The position numbers and the translations under genes were made by a program. Shown in pieces: positions 10,901 through 18,765 of a DNA stretch of 64,000 nt (positions within the stretch are counted from its first letter, which is position 1; every line of letters begins with the position of its first letter). Under the pieces are notes generated by a model, which worked only from the letters and a program-made list of their open reading frames with translations, made no database searches and was not told where the DNA came from. Source of the stretch: Streptomyces atriruber (GTDB lineage Bacteria; Actinomycetota; Actinomycetes; Streptomycetales; Streptomycetaceae); NCBI RefSeq assembly GCF_001418325.1, contig NZ_LIPN01000028.1, positions 1-64,000 on the forward strand, read 5' to 3'.

Positions 10901-13900
10901 CGTGCTCGACGGACGGTTCGAGGAAGAGCGCGACGTGGCTCTGTTCGTGCGCTTCCGGCAGCCGCAGCGTCGAGGCCAGCTCCGCCGCGAGCCCGGCGGC
11001 GTACCCGTCGAGTGCCGCGTAGGAGACGGTTCCTGTCGCGGTCCGCAGCGCCGGTGCGTCCGGGGTCCGGGCCGCCTGGCGGGCGAAGCCCTCGGCGACC
11101 GTGGTCCACGGCAGCTCGGCGGGTACGCCCCGGCCCGGCTCGGGCAGCGAGCCGCGGTACGGCGCGACCAGCTCCGCCGGTGTGGTGTCCGGGGTCCCGG
11201 ACAGCGCGGTCAGACCCTGCCGGAACAGGGACGCCAGTGCGGCGGCCTGGTCGGCGTCGAGGCGGTCGTCGGCGTACTCCCAGAGACACTCCAGGCCCTC
11301 GGGACGGTCGACGACCGTCAGGGTCACCGGGCACTTGGCCTCGGCGGGCACCGGCCACAGCGGGCGCGCGGCGCATCCCGGCAGGGTGAGGGAGTCGTAG
11401 TCGGTGTTCTCCAGTACGAGGAGGAAGTCGAACGGCGCGTCGTTCTCGGCCCCGCGCGCGAGCGCGGGCAGGACGTCGGCGAGCGCCACGTCCTGACGCT
11501 GCATCAACGCGCGTACGGCCGTGCCGGTCCGCGCCACCTCGTCCCGCACGGACGCCCGCGGGTCCACGGACAGCGGCAGGAGCACGGTGTTGGCGAACAT
11601 GCCGACGCTGTCCGTGAACTCGCGCACCGGCCGGTGCGCGACCGGCGCCGCGACGCGCAGCCGGGTCCGGCCGGTCACGCCGTACAGCGCCCAGGCGTAG
11701 ACACCGGCCAACAGCTCGAAGCGCGTCAGCCCGTGCTCGCCGCAGAGCCGGTCCAGAGCGGCGCGGCCGGACGCGTCGAGCGCGTCGCACAGCAGCCGTC
11801 CCCCGGCGTCGTGACCGGGCCGGGGCAGCGGGAGCGACTGCGCTCCGGCGGAGTCCGCCGCGGCGGCGGCGGTCCCGGCGTACAGGGCGGACAACTCGTC
11901 GCGCTGCGCCGCGTACCCGGGGCTCGTGTGCCAACGGTGCTGCCAGTCGGCGAAGTCCAGCGGGGTGGGAGTCCCGTCGGACGACGTGGGCACCGCGTCG
12001 TCGGCGACGGCCGCCGCGTACCCGGCCGACAGGTCGCGCAGCAGCACGTTGACCGACCAGCCGTCCACGGCGACGTGGTGCAGGTGCAGCAGCAGCGTGC
12101 CGCCGTCCTTTGACGGCAGCCAGCACGCGCGCAGCATCCTGGGCGACGACAGGTCGAACGGCACGGCGAAGAAGGCGTCCTGCGGACCGTCCGCTCCGCC
12201 CGCGCTTCCACCACTGGTCGCGTCCACGGACGGCGCGGTCGACGGCGCGGTCGTCCAGGGGTCGTACGGCTCGCCCACCCGCTGCCGCAGCCCGTCGGCG
12301 GTCGCCGCGAAACCGGTGCGCAGCGCCGGATGCCGCGCGACCAGCGCGGCGAGAGCCGCACGCAGCGCCTCCTGGCACACCGGGCCCGTGACGTCGAAGG
12401 CCAGCCGGACGTCGTAGGCGCGGGAGTCCGGCGACCGCTGCTGCAAGAACCAGAGGCGTTCCTGCTCGCCGGTGGCGGGGCCGGACAGGGCCCCGGCCGC
12501 GGTGGCTTCCGGCAGCGCGGGAGCGTCGTCGGTCCGCGCCTCGCGCACGGCGTCCGCGACACCGGCGAGGTCGCCGTGCAGCACACGGTGCGCGGGCACC
12601 TCGCAGCCCAGACGGCGACGGATCCCGTACCGCAGCCGCAGCGCCTTCAGCGAGTCGCCGCCGGACGCGATCCACCGGTCCTCGGGGCGGAGCCCTGGAA
12701 CGCCCAGGATCTCGCCCGCGAGGCCGAGCACCACGCGCAGCGCTTCGTCCGCGGGCTCCTGAGCGGGGTCCGTCGGGCGGCTCGCGGCCTCGGGGCGCCA
12801 CGGCGCGGCGCCGCTCGCGCGAAGCGCCGCCTCGTCGACCTTGCCGTTTGCGGTGAGCGGCAGGGCGGGGACGCGGTAGAGGTGGTGCGGGCGCATGTAG
12901 CCGGGCAGCCCGGCAGCCAGGTGTTCCTCGAACCCGGCCCAGGTGAGGGCGGGTTCGGCGACGAGATAGGCGAGCAGCTCAGCCGGGCCGCCCTGCTCGT
13001 CCCGGCGGGCGCACACGTGCACCTGTCGCACGGAAGGGTGCTCGGCGATGTGCCGCTCCACCTCGCCGGGCTCGATGCGGAAGCCGCGCACCTTGACCTG
13101 CCGGTCGGCGCGGCCGACGTAGGTGAGGTCGCCGTCGGCGGAGCGCACCAGGTCGCCGGTGCGGTAGTACGCGGTGGCCGTGCCGTCGTCGCCGGGCAGC
13201 GTCACGAAGCGGCGGGCGGTCTCCGCGGGCAGGTTGCGGTAGCCGGCCGCCACGCCCGTGCCGGAGAGGAGGAGCTCGGCCTCCTCGCCGGGCGCGGCAG
13301 GACGGGTGGTGCCCGGCGCGACCAACGCCATGCCGGTCTCCGGCAGCAGGCGCCCGAGGGGCACGACGGAGGCGTCGAAGTCCCGCGGGATCGGGTGGTG
13401 CAGCGCGAACGTCGTGCACTCGGTGGGGCCGTAGACGTTGTGGACCCGGGTGCGGCTGCCGGGCGCGGCGTTGTGGCGGTACCAGCGCCGGACGAGCGGC
13501 GCGTTGAGCTGCTCGCCGCCGACCAGCAGATCCGTCAGCCCGGAGAAGCAGCCGGGCTCCGTGTCCACCACGGCGTTGAACAGCGACGTGGTGACGAAGG
13601 CGGTCTGGACCCGTTCGCGGCGCAGCACGGCGGCCAGCCGTTCCGGGGACTGCACGTCCTCGTCGGCGAGGACGACGCAGCAGCCGCCGGTCAGCAGCGG
13701 CGCCCACACCTCGAAGCTCAGCGCGTCGAAGGCGGGGTTCGACAGGAAGGCGAAGCGGGCGCCTTGCGCGTCCGGCAGGAACTCCGGGTCGGCCAGGCGC
13801 AGGATGCCCGCGTCGCGCACCTCCACGCCCTTGGGGCGGCCCGTGGTGCCCGAGGTGTAGAAGACGAAGGAGACCGGCGCGGGCGCGGCGGGCGGCGGCC

Positions 13901-14339
13901 CGTCCGCCGTACGGACCGGAACGCCGAGCAGCGCGTCGGCCGACAACGCGGTGACCCCGTCGGGCAGCTCGGAGAGGAGAGCCCGGGCGGACGGGAACGT
14001 GCCGTCGTGCACGAGGAGCCGGGCGCCGGAGTCGTCGAGGATGTGACCGATGCGGTCGGCGGGGCTCAGCCGGTCGGTGGGGACGACCCGGCCACCGAGC
14101 CGGAGGATGCCCAGCATGACGCAGACGAGCCGCCACGACCGGGAGAGTCCCACGGCGACCGCGTCGCCGGGGCCGATCCCGCGTGCGCGCAGCCCGGCCG
14201 CGACGGCGGCTGCCGACGCGTCGAGCACGGCGTGGCTGAGGGTCTGATCACCGTCGACGACGGCAGGGGCGGTGGGGGTCCGCAGGCTCTGTTCGTGTAC
14301 CGCTCGGGCCAGGCCGACGGAACGGGATGAGGTGCGCAT
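4992..14339 (-). CDS. Hybrid NRPS/PKS, A-T-C-A-T-KS-KR-T-TE
   Basis: 3115-residue cytoplasmic megasynthase. Approximate domains: A1 1-510; T1 (Ser563 in GGDSL); C 620-1050 (HHxxxDG at 754-760); A2 1080-1590; T2 (Ser1637); KS 1690-2110 (Cys1854 in TACSSS, His1990 in HGTGT, His2028); KR 2240-2740 (GGTGGIG at 2528, Tyr2662, Asn2666); T3 (Ser2806); TE 2870-3115 (Ser2950 in GWSFG). By alignment with GrsA the A2 code reads DVQFVAHVVK, close to known proline codes. A1 reads about DAFFLGVTFK, branched-chain-like. No acyltransferase lies between KS and KR: only the KS-AT linker and the short post-AT linker remain. The inferred product is an aminoacyl-prolyl unit extended by one acetate and reduced to a beta-hydroxy acid, which is detoxinine-like. 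The start overlaps the upstream stop as TGATG. Confidence 0.93.
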   Translation of the reverse strand: MRTSSRSVGLARAVHEQSLRTPTAPAVVDGDQTLSHAVLDASAAAVAAGLRARGIGPGDAVAVGLSRSWRLVCVMLGILRLGGRVVPTDRLSPADRIGHILDDSGARLLVHDGTFPSARALLSELPDGVTALSADALLGVPVRTADGPPPAAPAPVSFVFYTSGTTGRPKGVEVRDAGILRLADPEFLPDAQGARFAFLSNPAFDALSFEVWAPLLTGGCCVVLADEDVQSPERLAAVLRRERVQTAFVTTSLFNAVVDTEPGCFSGLTDLLVGGEQLNAPLVRRWYRHNAAPGSRTRVHNVYGPTECTTFALHHPIPRDFDASVVPLGRLLPETGMALVAPGTTRPAAPGEEAELLLSGTGVAAGYRNLPAETARRFVTLPGDDGTATAYYRTGDLVRSADGDLTYVGRADRQVKVRGFRIEPGEVERHIAEHPSVRQVHVCARRDEQGGPAELLAYLVAEPALTWAGFEEHLAAGLPGYMRPHHLYRVPALPLTANGKVDEAALRASGAAPWRPEAASRPTDPAQEPADEALRVVLGLAGEILGVPGLRPEDRWIASGGDSLKALRLRYGIRRRLGCEVPAHRVLHGDLAGVADAVREARTDDAPALPEATAAGALSGPATGEQERLWFLQQRSPDSRAYDVRLAFDVTGPVCQEALRAALAALVARHPALRTGFAATADGLRQRVGEPYDPWTTAPSTAPSVDATSGGSAGGADGPQDAFFAVPFDLSSPRMLRACWLPSKDGGTLLLHLHHVAVDGWSVNVLLRDLSAGYAAAVADDAVPTSSDGTPTPLDFADWQHRWHTSPGYAAQRDELSALYAGTAAAAADSAGAQSLPLPRPGHDAGGRLLCDALDASGRAALDRLCGEHGLTRFELLAGVYAWALYGVTGRTRLRVAAPVAHRPVREFTDSVGMFANTVLLPLSVDPRASVRDEVARTGTAVRALMQRQDVALADVLPALARGAENDAPFDFLLVLENTDYDSLTLPGCAARPLWPVPAEAKCPVTLTVVDRPEGLECLWEYADDRLDADQAAALASLFRQGLTALSGTPDTTPAELVAPYRGSLPEPGRGVPAELPWTTVAEGFARQAARTPDAPALRTATGTVSYAALDGYAAGLAAELASTLRLPEAHEQSHVALFLEPSVEHVVALLALARLNLTAVPLDPSYPPALLRQVLEQTDPLCVLLLPGDGTAFDGVDPGGAPRLHVTLSEAGSGAGSDAGAEDAADGPSLPAHRGTRPLYTLFTSGSTGRPKGVRVFDRTLSNLLHWQAGPGGLGAPALTQQFAMLSFDVSFQEIFGTLCTGGCLRLIDPALRRDVPALLDQLESEGVERLFLPYVALQLLAEHAVHLGRYPSRLREVVTAGEQLVCTGAVRRWFAGMPGSRLFNHYGPTETHVVSGLCLDGDPADWPDRPAIGHPVAGAVLRVVDEADLPLPPGCAGELLIGGVPDEPCYLGETPLNRERFVRLPGDGLFYRSGDRARFDHDGLLHCLGRADDQIKLSGHRLEPGQVEAALTRHDAVLGAVVAVEGSALVACLQCRGDAPSPAELREHLAGLLPGHIRVERFRLLERLPRTPSGKLDRDAALRAPGRELTGTPDGGSGTAPPPSAREAQLAAVFEEVTGLPIAPDQTYFAAGASSLGLMRFHLRCTAGLGLRFTVADLFEHVTPRELAGFLRRTDPGTDPATDPRTTDSPTAAADDPVAVIGMAVRAPGAPDLAAFWDLVVSGRSGIEHFDAPDGLVGARSQLDGMLDFDPARFGISRQEARLMDPQQRQLLMTCVEALAHAGIADPGALRTGLIAGAGENTYFRAMLRETGSDALPDDFQLALHHEKDFLATKVAFHLGLTGPALAAQTACSSSLVAVHLAASLLRLGDADVMLAGGVLVDPELTDGYRYRPQHIFSPDGHCRPFSDDAGGTVGGSGAGVLVLKPLALARRDGDTVYALISGSAVNNDGAAKLSYSAPSLAGQREVIRSALTRSGRAGSDVAYVEAHGTGTRLGDPVEAGALRQALGVDEPDHVALSSVKSQIGHLGAAAGAVGLIRAVLAVHHGQVPPTRDFRALNPEIGPSPAPFYIPTQALPWPEGRERVAAVSSFGIGGTNAHVIVEAPAPSVVTDPQEATGAGTVPLVVLSAVSEAQLAADAARVAAHLARHPESYARTLRHLQAGRPQGPLRAAAVCRDAGTAVAWLRTAAAARPEPVPGPALETRGRPAAELADAWLAGRTLAWPDGPAQPPWDFPAPAFDLAPYDFPRATARPSAPPSTGGHTAPDVVAVPVRLPEADWLHQPQWTRLRRATAGAAVAPCARTLVVVADGPPDGAAPGALAAGHRRVVWVRAAEHFARPEHDRFEADPADPGQLRRVLDTLVDEGCTEVDWLHTLPLGIDGSVGDKSLDRAAWACLDTPAAVVRALQGAPRELTVRPWWLSCGARPVLGAVTRPEAALLAGVTEVAPQEGAPDGHWVDVEDPDGWAPRLSALLVASASAPPPRHLALREGYWWEQVTLPLRAAAPASGDAVQTAAAAPAGGDHLILGGTGGIGSGLAAWLLQHTEGRVLLLSRRPRLPEELTRWADRVDLVEADLAVTPPKEVAALIAARTVALASVVHAVGVPAGGLLSLREAGSAHGAHAAKVRGALLVELLVEQFRPDVAVYCSSMSAQLGGVGQYDYAAANALLDAFARYGGDGTGRTARIGIGWDVWREAGMAVRGTRSDSRHQAHLAVGLTAAEGARTFARALELRLPHVLVSTTDLDRSRVFYAGPVPGTPRRDGAPAERPAEEHREPCDLLAEWTRDALDVDDLAPDASLYDLGADSLTLLDLIEKIDRHFGVELDLASFSHRASLTEIVRLLAEQRGEPTGQEGAGTETGTDQVALEVWQEGTGTDVVCLVHPVGGDIQSYRPLVAALDPSLSVVLIADPGLRQTAPADWTLRDRARRYASALRARFPQDAWRWHLAGWSFGAWVATDMAAEAEAAGHPARSLHLVDPPPPGSGPVFEAYDDTRLSTVFAAELGIAGDGPGGQQARAYADRLARCCRTNLRSMATHQVPRIATTVTRLWQAERPFAGLPALGSPAEQRARWHAHLPESLEWGVLATDHYGVVRPPHAGTVAEAINVASGAVPRRP

Positions 14340-17300
14340 CAGTCCTCGGTCGTAGCGGTCGTAGCGGTCGTAGCGGTCGTAGCGGTTTCGGCGGTCGTGG
14401 CGGGTGCGTCGCCGGGCCGGGCGAGCCGGTCCGCGATCAGGTCGGCGATCCGGGGTATCCGCTCGCCCTCCAGGACGTCCCAATGGCCGCCGTCGACCAT
14501 CTCCACGGTGAGCCCGGCACCGGCGCGGTCGCGCCAGAACCGTCGCAGCGCCTCGCCCGCGGCCACGGGGTCGCCGCCCTCGACGACCTCCGCCTCGGCG
14601 GCCTGTACGAGGAGCAGCGGGGCGTCCGAGCGCTCCGGCACGTAGTCGCGGGCAGCCTCACGGTTGTGGTTGTAGATCCTGAAGTAGCGGTCGATCTGGG
14701 CGTCGTCGATCCCGGGGTACATGCCGTTGAAGCGGACCAGCTTGTCGCGGAACTCGGCGGCGTCCACCGGCGCGAACCTCGCCCGTTCCACCGGGTCGTC
14801 CGTCCCGTGCGTGTCGAGCAGCACGACGGACACCCCGTGGTGCCCGGCCTGCGCGAGCCGCCGCCCCATCTCGTGGGCGACGAGTCCGCCGAAGGAGAGA
14901 CCGCAGATCACCAGGGACTCGTCCGGTTTGGCCTGCAGCAGCGTCAGGTAGTGCTCCGCCATCGCCTCCACCGAGCGCAGCGGCTCCTCGCCCGGGTCGA
15001 TGCCCTGTGCCTGGACGCCCTGCACGTGGATGCCGTCCGGCAGGGCGCCGGCCAGCGGGAGATAGCAGAAGGCGGTGCCGCCCGCCGGATGGACGCAGAC
15101 CACCCGGCGTCCGTCGTCCCGGCCCGCCCGGATCTCGACGAGGCCGTCGTCGGGCGTCACCGGTGTCTGCCCGCGCAGCCGTGCCGCGAGCCGTTCCACC
15201 GTCGGGTACTGGAGGACGTCGCGGGTCGACAGGGTCTGGCCGAACTCCTCCCGGATCAGGTGCGCCACCTTGATGGCGGAGAGCGAGGTGCCGCCCACCG
15301 CGAAGAAGTCGTCGGTGATGCCGATGTCGCGGTGCAGCAGCACCTGCCGCCATATTCGGTACAGCGCCATCTCGACCCGGTCGCGTGGCGCCAGGGTGTT
15401 GACCTGGTCGGACCGCGACGCGCGGGCGCGCTCCAGGACTTCCTTGCGGTCCAGCTTTCCGTTGCGGTTCAGCGGCAGCCGGGGGAACTCGGCGAAGAGC
15501 GACGGAATCATGTAGTCCGGCAGCCGTTCGGCGAGCGCCGCGCGCCACTGGGCGGGTGTGGAGTCCGGGGCCTCGCCCCGGCCGATGCCCGCGACGAGGC
15601 ACAGTTCCCCGGTCTCGTCCCGGTCGGCGAGGACCGCGGCCTCCTGCACACCGGGCAGCTCGCGCAGGGCCGCCGCGACCTCACCGGGCTCGATGCGGAA
15701 TCCGCGCAGCTTGACCTGGTCGTCGGCCCGGCCGACGAACTCGTAGTTCCCGTCGGGCAGGCGGCGTGCCAGATCACCCGTGCGGTACACCCGCTCGCCC
15801 GGTACGAACGGGTCGGCGGGGAAGCGCTCCTCGGTCAGGTCGGGCCGGTTGAGGTAGCCCCGGGTGACACCGGCCCCGCCGATGTACACCTCGCCGACGA
15901 CCCCGGGAGGCACCGGTTCGCGGCGCCGGTCGAGCAGATAGATCCGGGTGTTGTCGACCGGCCGCCCGATCGGGGAGCGACGGTCCAGGTCCCGCGGCTC
16001 GTTGTGGGTGATGCTGTAGACGGTGGTCTCGGTCGGCCCGTAGACGTAGCAGACGCGCAGGCCCGGCAGGGCCGCACGGAGCCGCCACAGCGCCTGCTCC
16101 GGCAACGGTTCGGCGCCGGTGGCCAGTTGACGCAGCGACAGCCCGTCGAGGCGGGTGTCCGGGTCCTCGTCGATCCAGGTGATGTACGAGGCGGGCAGCC
16201 ATGCGTGCGCGATCCGGTGCTCCCGCATCCAGTCGAGCAGCACCTCGGGGTCGCCGCGCACTTCGTCGGGCACGAGATGCAGTACGCCACCGGTGGTCGG
16301 CGGCAGGAACAGCTCGTGCACGGACGCGTCGAAGCCGATGCTGGCCCATACGGAGGACGGCTCACCGGGCAGTGCGCCGTAGGCGGCGAGCCAGTTCTCC
16401 AACAGGTTGGCAACGTTGCCATGGGTGGCCGCGACGCCCTTGGGGCGCCCGGTCGAGCCCGACGTGTAGATCACGTAGGCGAGCTGAGACGGCGACGGCG
16501 GCTCCCAGGGCGCGTCGTCGCGGTCCCCCTCGGCCTCCACCGCCGCCAGCTCCTGCCACGGCCCCGGCGGGTCGGCGACATCGCCGATCACCAAGGTGGG
16601 CGCGGCCTCCTCGACGATGGCCCGGAGCCGCCCGGGCGGCTGGCCGGGATCCAGCGGCAGATACGCGGCACCGGCCTTCAGGACGCCCCAGATGCCGACG
16701 ATCAACTCGGCCGTGCGGCCGCAGTGCAGGCCGACGACCTGCCCGGGCCGCACACCACGGGCGTGCAGGGCGTGCGCGAGCCGGTTGGCCCGCCGGTCCA
16801 GCTCGGCGTAGCTCAGCCGCGTACCGCCGCAGACCAGCGCCGGTGCGTCGGGCCGCAGCCGTACCTGCTCGGCGAACCGCTCGACGGGCCCGGCCACCGG
16901 ACCCGAGGTGACCCGGCCCTGCCCCTCCGCGAGGAGCTCCGCGCGCTCGTCCGCGTCGAGCAGCGCGTATCCGGTGATCTCGCGCTCGGGGTGCCGGGCC
17001 AACTGCTCCAGCACACGGGTGAAATAGCGGCCGAACCGCTCGGCCGTGTCGTGGTCGAACAGCGCGCGGGCGTAGTCGAGGTGCCCGACGACGCCACCGT
17101 TCTCCTCGTGCACCGACAGCGTGAGGTCGAACTTCGCGGGTGCGTACGGGATGTCGAGGGGCTCGACCCGTGCCCCGGGCAGCCGCAGCTGGCCCCGACG
17201 GGTGGCGCCCCACGCGAGCATCGTCTGGAACAGCGGGCTGTGCGAGAGGTCGCGGTGCGGGTTGACCGCGCTCACCACCCGCTCGAAGGGCAGGTCCTGG

Positions 17301-18322
17301 TGGTCGAGCGCCCCGCGCAGCGCCGCACGTACGCGGCCGAGCGCCTCGGCGCCGGTCGGGTCGCCGGACAGATCGGTGCGCAGCGCCAGGGAGTTGACGA
17401 AGAAGCCGATCAGCTGTGCGTCCTCCGGGCGGCGTCGGCCAGAGACCGGAATGCCCACGACCGTGTCCGACTCCCCGGAGAGCAGACCGAGGAGGACGTG
17501 CCAGCCGGTGAGGACCGCGGTGAACAGGGTGCCGCGCTGGGCGCGGGCGGCGGCGCGCAGCGCGTCCGTGAGCCCGGGGGAGAGGCGGATCGGAACCCGG
17601 CCGCCCGAGTGGTCCTGGAGCAGCGGACGCGGCCGGTCGGTCGGGAGCGCGAGCAGCGCGGGAGCGTCCGCCAACTGCTCCCGCCAGTACGCGGTCTGCG
17701 CGGCGGCCTCCTCGCCTTCGACCCATGCGTGCTGCCGCGCCGCGTGGTCGGCGAACTGCGCGGGCAGCGGCGGCAACGGGTCCGGCTCGCCGCGCAGCAG
17801 GGCGGCGTAGACCGTGCTCAGCTCCGGCAGCATGATCTCCATCGACCGTCCGTCGAAGACGGAGTGATGCAGCGTCAGCAGCAGGGCGTGCCGGTCCGGC
17901 GCGAGCGTGAGGAGCCGTCCCCGGGCGAGCGGCCCGGCGCCGAGGTCGAAGGGGGTCTCGCACTCCTCGCGCTGCCGGGCGACGAGGAGTTCCTCGGCGT
18001 CGGGGCGGCCGGACAGATCCTCCGAGCGCAGCGCGAACCCGGCCCCGGGCGGCGCGACTTCCTGCCGCGCCTCGCCCTCCACCGCGACGAAACGCGTGCG
18101 GAGCGTCTCGTGCCGCGCGGCCACGGCGTCGAGGGCCCGCGCGAGCAGTGCCCGGTCCAGGTCCCCCTCGATGAGGTAGGCCATCTGCTCGTTGTACGCC
18201 GCGTGGGAGCCCTCGGCCTGCTCCAGCGCCCACAGGCGCTGCTGGCCGAAGGAGGAGAGCGGCCGTGCACCGGATCGCGGTGCGGTGGAGGACTCGGGGC
18301 GGGGGGTGTGTATCGCCGTCAA
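14339..18322 (-). CDS. Nonribosomal peptide synthetase, C-A-T-TE
   Basis: 1327-residue single-module NRPS, first gene of the operon. The condensation domain occupies about 20-460, with the intact motif HHSVFDG at 152-158. The adenylation domain is at 480-970 (YTSGSTGRPKG near 619), the thiolation site is Ser1013 in GGTSL, and the thioesterase has Ser1143 in GLSFG. The A-domain pocket reads about DAHW-AG-VVY-K by eye and I assign no substrate. The start is a TTG with AGAAGGA nine bases upstream, a rare start codon. The C-terminal tail is a short Ala-Thr-Thr repeat encoded by a 9-bp tandem repeat. Having its own TE beside a second TE-bearing synthetase suggests it adds a side residue, for example as an ester on a hydroxyl, rather than the main chain. 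No MbtH gene is seen nearby. Confidence 0.93.
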   Translation of the reverse strand: MTAIHTPRPESSTAPRSGARPLSSFGQQRLWALEQAEGSHAAYNEQMAYLIEGDLDRALLARALDAVAARHETLRTRFVAVEGEARQEVAPPGAGFALRSEDLSGRPDAEELLVARQREECETPFDLGAGPLARGRLLTLAPDRHALLLTLHHSVFDGRSMEIMLPELSTVYAALLRGEPDPLPPLPAQFADHAARQHAWVEGEEAAAQTAYWREQLADAPALLALPTDRPRPLLQDHSGGRVPIRLSPGLTDALRAAARAQRGTLFTAVLTGWHVLLGLLSGESDTVVGIPVSGRRRPEDAQLIGFFVNSLALRTDLSGDPTGAEALGRVRAALRGALDHQDLPFERVVSAVNPHRDLSHSPLFQTMLAWGATRRGQLRLPGARVEPLDIPYAPAKFDLTLSVHEENGGVVGHLDYARALFDHDTAERFGRYFTRVLEQLARHPEREITGYALLDADERAELLAEGQGRVTSGPVAGPVERFAEQVRLRPDAPALVCGGTRLSYAELDRRANRLAHALHARGVRPGQVVGLHCGRTAELIVGIWGVLKAGAAYLPLDPGQPPGRLRAIVEEAAPTLVIGDVADPPGPWQELAAVEAEGDRDDAPWEPPSPSQLAYVIYTSGSTGRPKGVAATHGNVANLLENWLAAYGALPGEPSSVWASIGFDASVHELFLPPTTGGVLHLVPDEVRGDPEVLLDWMREHRIAHAWLPASYITWIDEDPDTRLDGLSLRQLATGAEPLPEQALWRLRAALPGLRVCYVYGPTETTVYSITHNEPRDLDRRSPIGRPVDNTRIYLLDRRREPVPPGVVGEVYIGGAGVTRGYLNRPDLTEERFPADPFVPGERVYRTGDLARRLPDGNYEFVGRADDQVKLRGFRIEPGEVAAALRELPGVQEAAVLADRDETGELCLVAGIGRGEAPDSTPAQWRAALAERLPDYMIPSLFAEFPRLPLNRNGKLDRKEVLERARASRSDQVNTLAPRDRVEMALYRIWRQVLLHRDIGITDDFFAVGGTSLSAIKVAHLIREEFGQTLSTRDVLQYPTVERLAARLRGQTPVTPDDGLVEIRAGRDDGRRVVCVHPAGGTAFCYLPLAGALPDGIHVQGVQAQGIDPGEEPLRSVEAMAEHYLTLLQAKPDESLVICGLSFGGLVAHEMGRRLAQAGHHGVSVVLLDTHGTDDPVERARFAPVDAAEFRDKLVRFNGMYPGIDDAQIDRYFRIYNHNREAARDYVPERSDAPLLLVQAAEAEVVEGGDPVAAGEALRRFWRDRAGAGLTVEMVDGGHWDVLEGERIPRIADLIADRLARPGDAPATTAETATTATTATTATTED
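14350..14385. repeat. Four tandem copies of a 9-bp unit
   Basis: Four exact copies of TCGTAGCGG, followed by degenerate copies to about 14400, at the 3' end of the C-A-T-TE NRPS gene and immediately before the next gene's start. The unit length is a multiple of three, so copy-number change would keep the frame and only lengthen the Ala-Thr-Thr tail. Confidence 0.95.
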
Positions 18323-18631
18323 GGAGCGGTCCTTCTGCCGTGAGGTGAACGATCTGTGCCGACGAGAGCCGCTGTCGCGGTGTTGCCGCTACGGGGGCGG
18401 GGGAGTGGGAAATGCCGGGTCGGCGGAGCGCGGACGATCTGGTGGGGCTCCGGGCGCCGACGCGTCTCCGGTCTCTCGTGGGGGACGGGTTCTGTTGCGC
18501 GAATGGGGGCGGCGTGGGCTGCGTGGGCGAATCGCGGGCCATCGTCAGGCCTGGTCAGAGGGGCGGGGGTCCGGCCAGCCACAATCATTCGCTCCGGTTC
18601 TTCGCTGTGTCAACGGACGCATGTGCCCCGA

Positions 18632-18692
18632 TTGCTGCCCGTTTGGGCATTGCGGGCAGCAACCCGGGCATCCTGGAGTGCCCTTCGGGCAC
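18632..18692. repeat. Two adjacent inverted repeats upstream of the MerR promoter
   Basis: The first is a perfect 10-bp repeat (TTGCTGCCCG at 18632-18641 and its complement at 18653-18662, 11-base loop). The second is a 6-bp hairpin GTGCCC-TTC-GGGCAC at 18678-18692. They could be regulator sites or, read on the minus strand, early-leader structures of the NRPS transcript. Confidence 0.6.
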
Positions 18693-18727
18693 GGGGGCGG
18701 GCGAGCGCGGCACCGGAAGGGGAGTGC

Positions 18728-18758
18728 TTGACCCTCACGTGGCGTGATGCCCGATAGT
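18728..18758 (+). promoter_or_regulatory. MerR-type promoter with 19-bp spacer
   Basis: The -35 box TTGACC (18728-18733) and -10 box GATAGT (18753-18758) are separated by 19 bp, the overlong spacing recognised by MerR-family activators. A perfect palindrome TCACG-TGG-CGTGA (18735-18747) sits inside the spacer as the likely operator. The start codon at 18766 lies where transcription should begin, so the mRNA is probably leaderless. Confidence 0.75.
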
Positions 18759-18765
18759 CCGTGGC

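Larger units (their letters stand above)
18323..18765. other. Divergent regulatory region, NRPS operon and MerR-methyltransferase gene
   Basis: Non-coding space between the divergent NRPS operon (minus) and the MerR fusion gene (plus). It holds the MerR-type promoter at 18728-18758 and two hairpins just upstream of it. The promoter for the NRPS operon must lie here, but I could not identify convincing -35/-10 boxes for it. A possible 89-residue minus-strand frame (18319-18588) has no recognisable features and I do not call it. Confidence 0.7.

Noticed and set aside
14341-14400. Short direct repeats considered as a CRISPR-like array
   Set aside because: Nine-base units are contiguous, without spacers, and are in frame as coding sequence.
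14327-18343. Plus-strand ORF of 1338 codons antisense to the NRPS gene
   Set aside because: High-GC third-position bias opens the opposite frame. The translation is Gly/Arg/Val-rich with no domain, while the minus strand has complete NRPS motifs.
18319-18588. Small minus-strand frame before the NRPS gene, considered as an MbtH-like helper
   Set aside because: 89 residues, Pro/Arg-rich, without the MbtH tryptophans or NxExQxSxWP motif.
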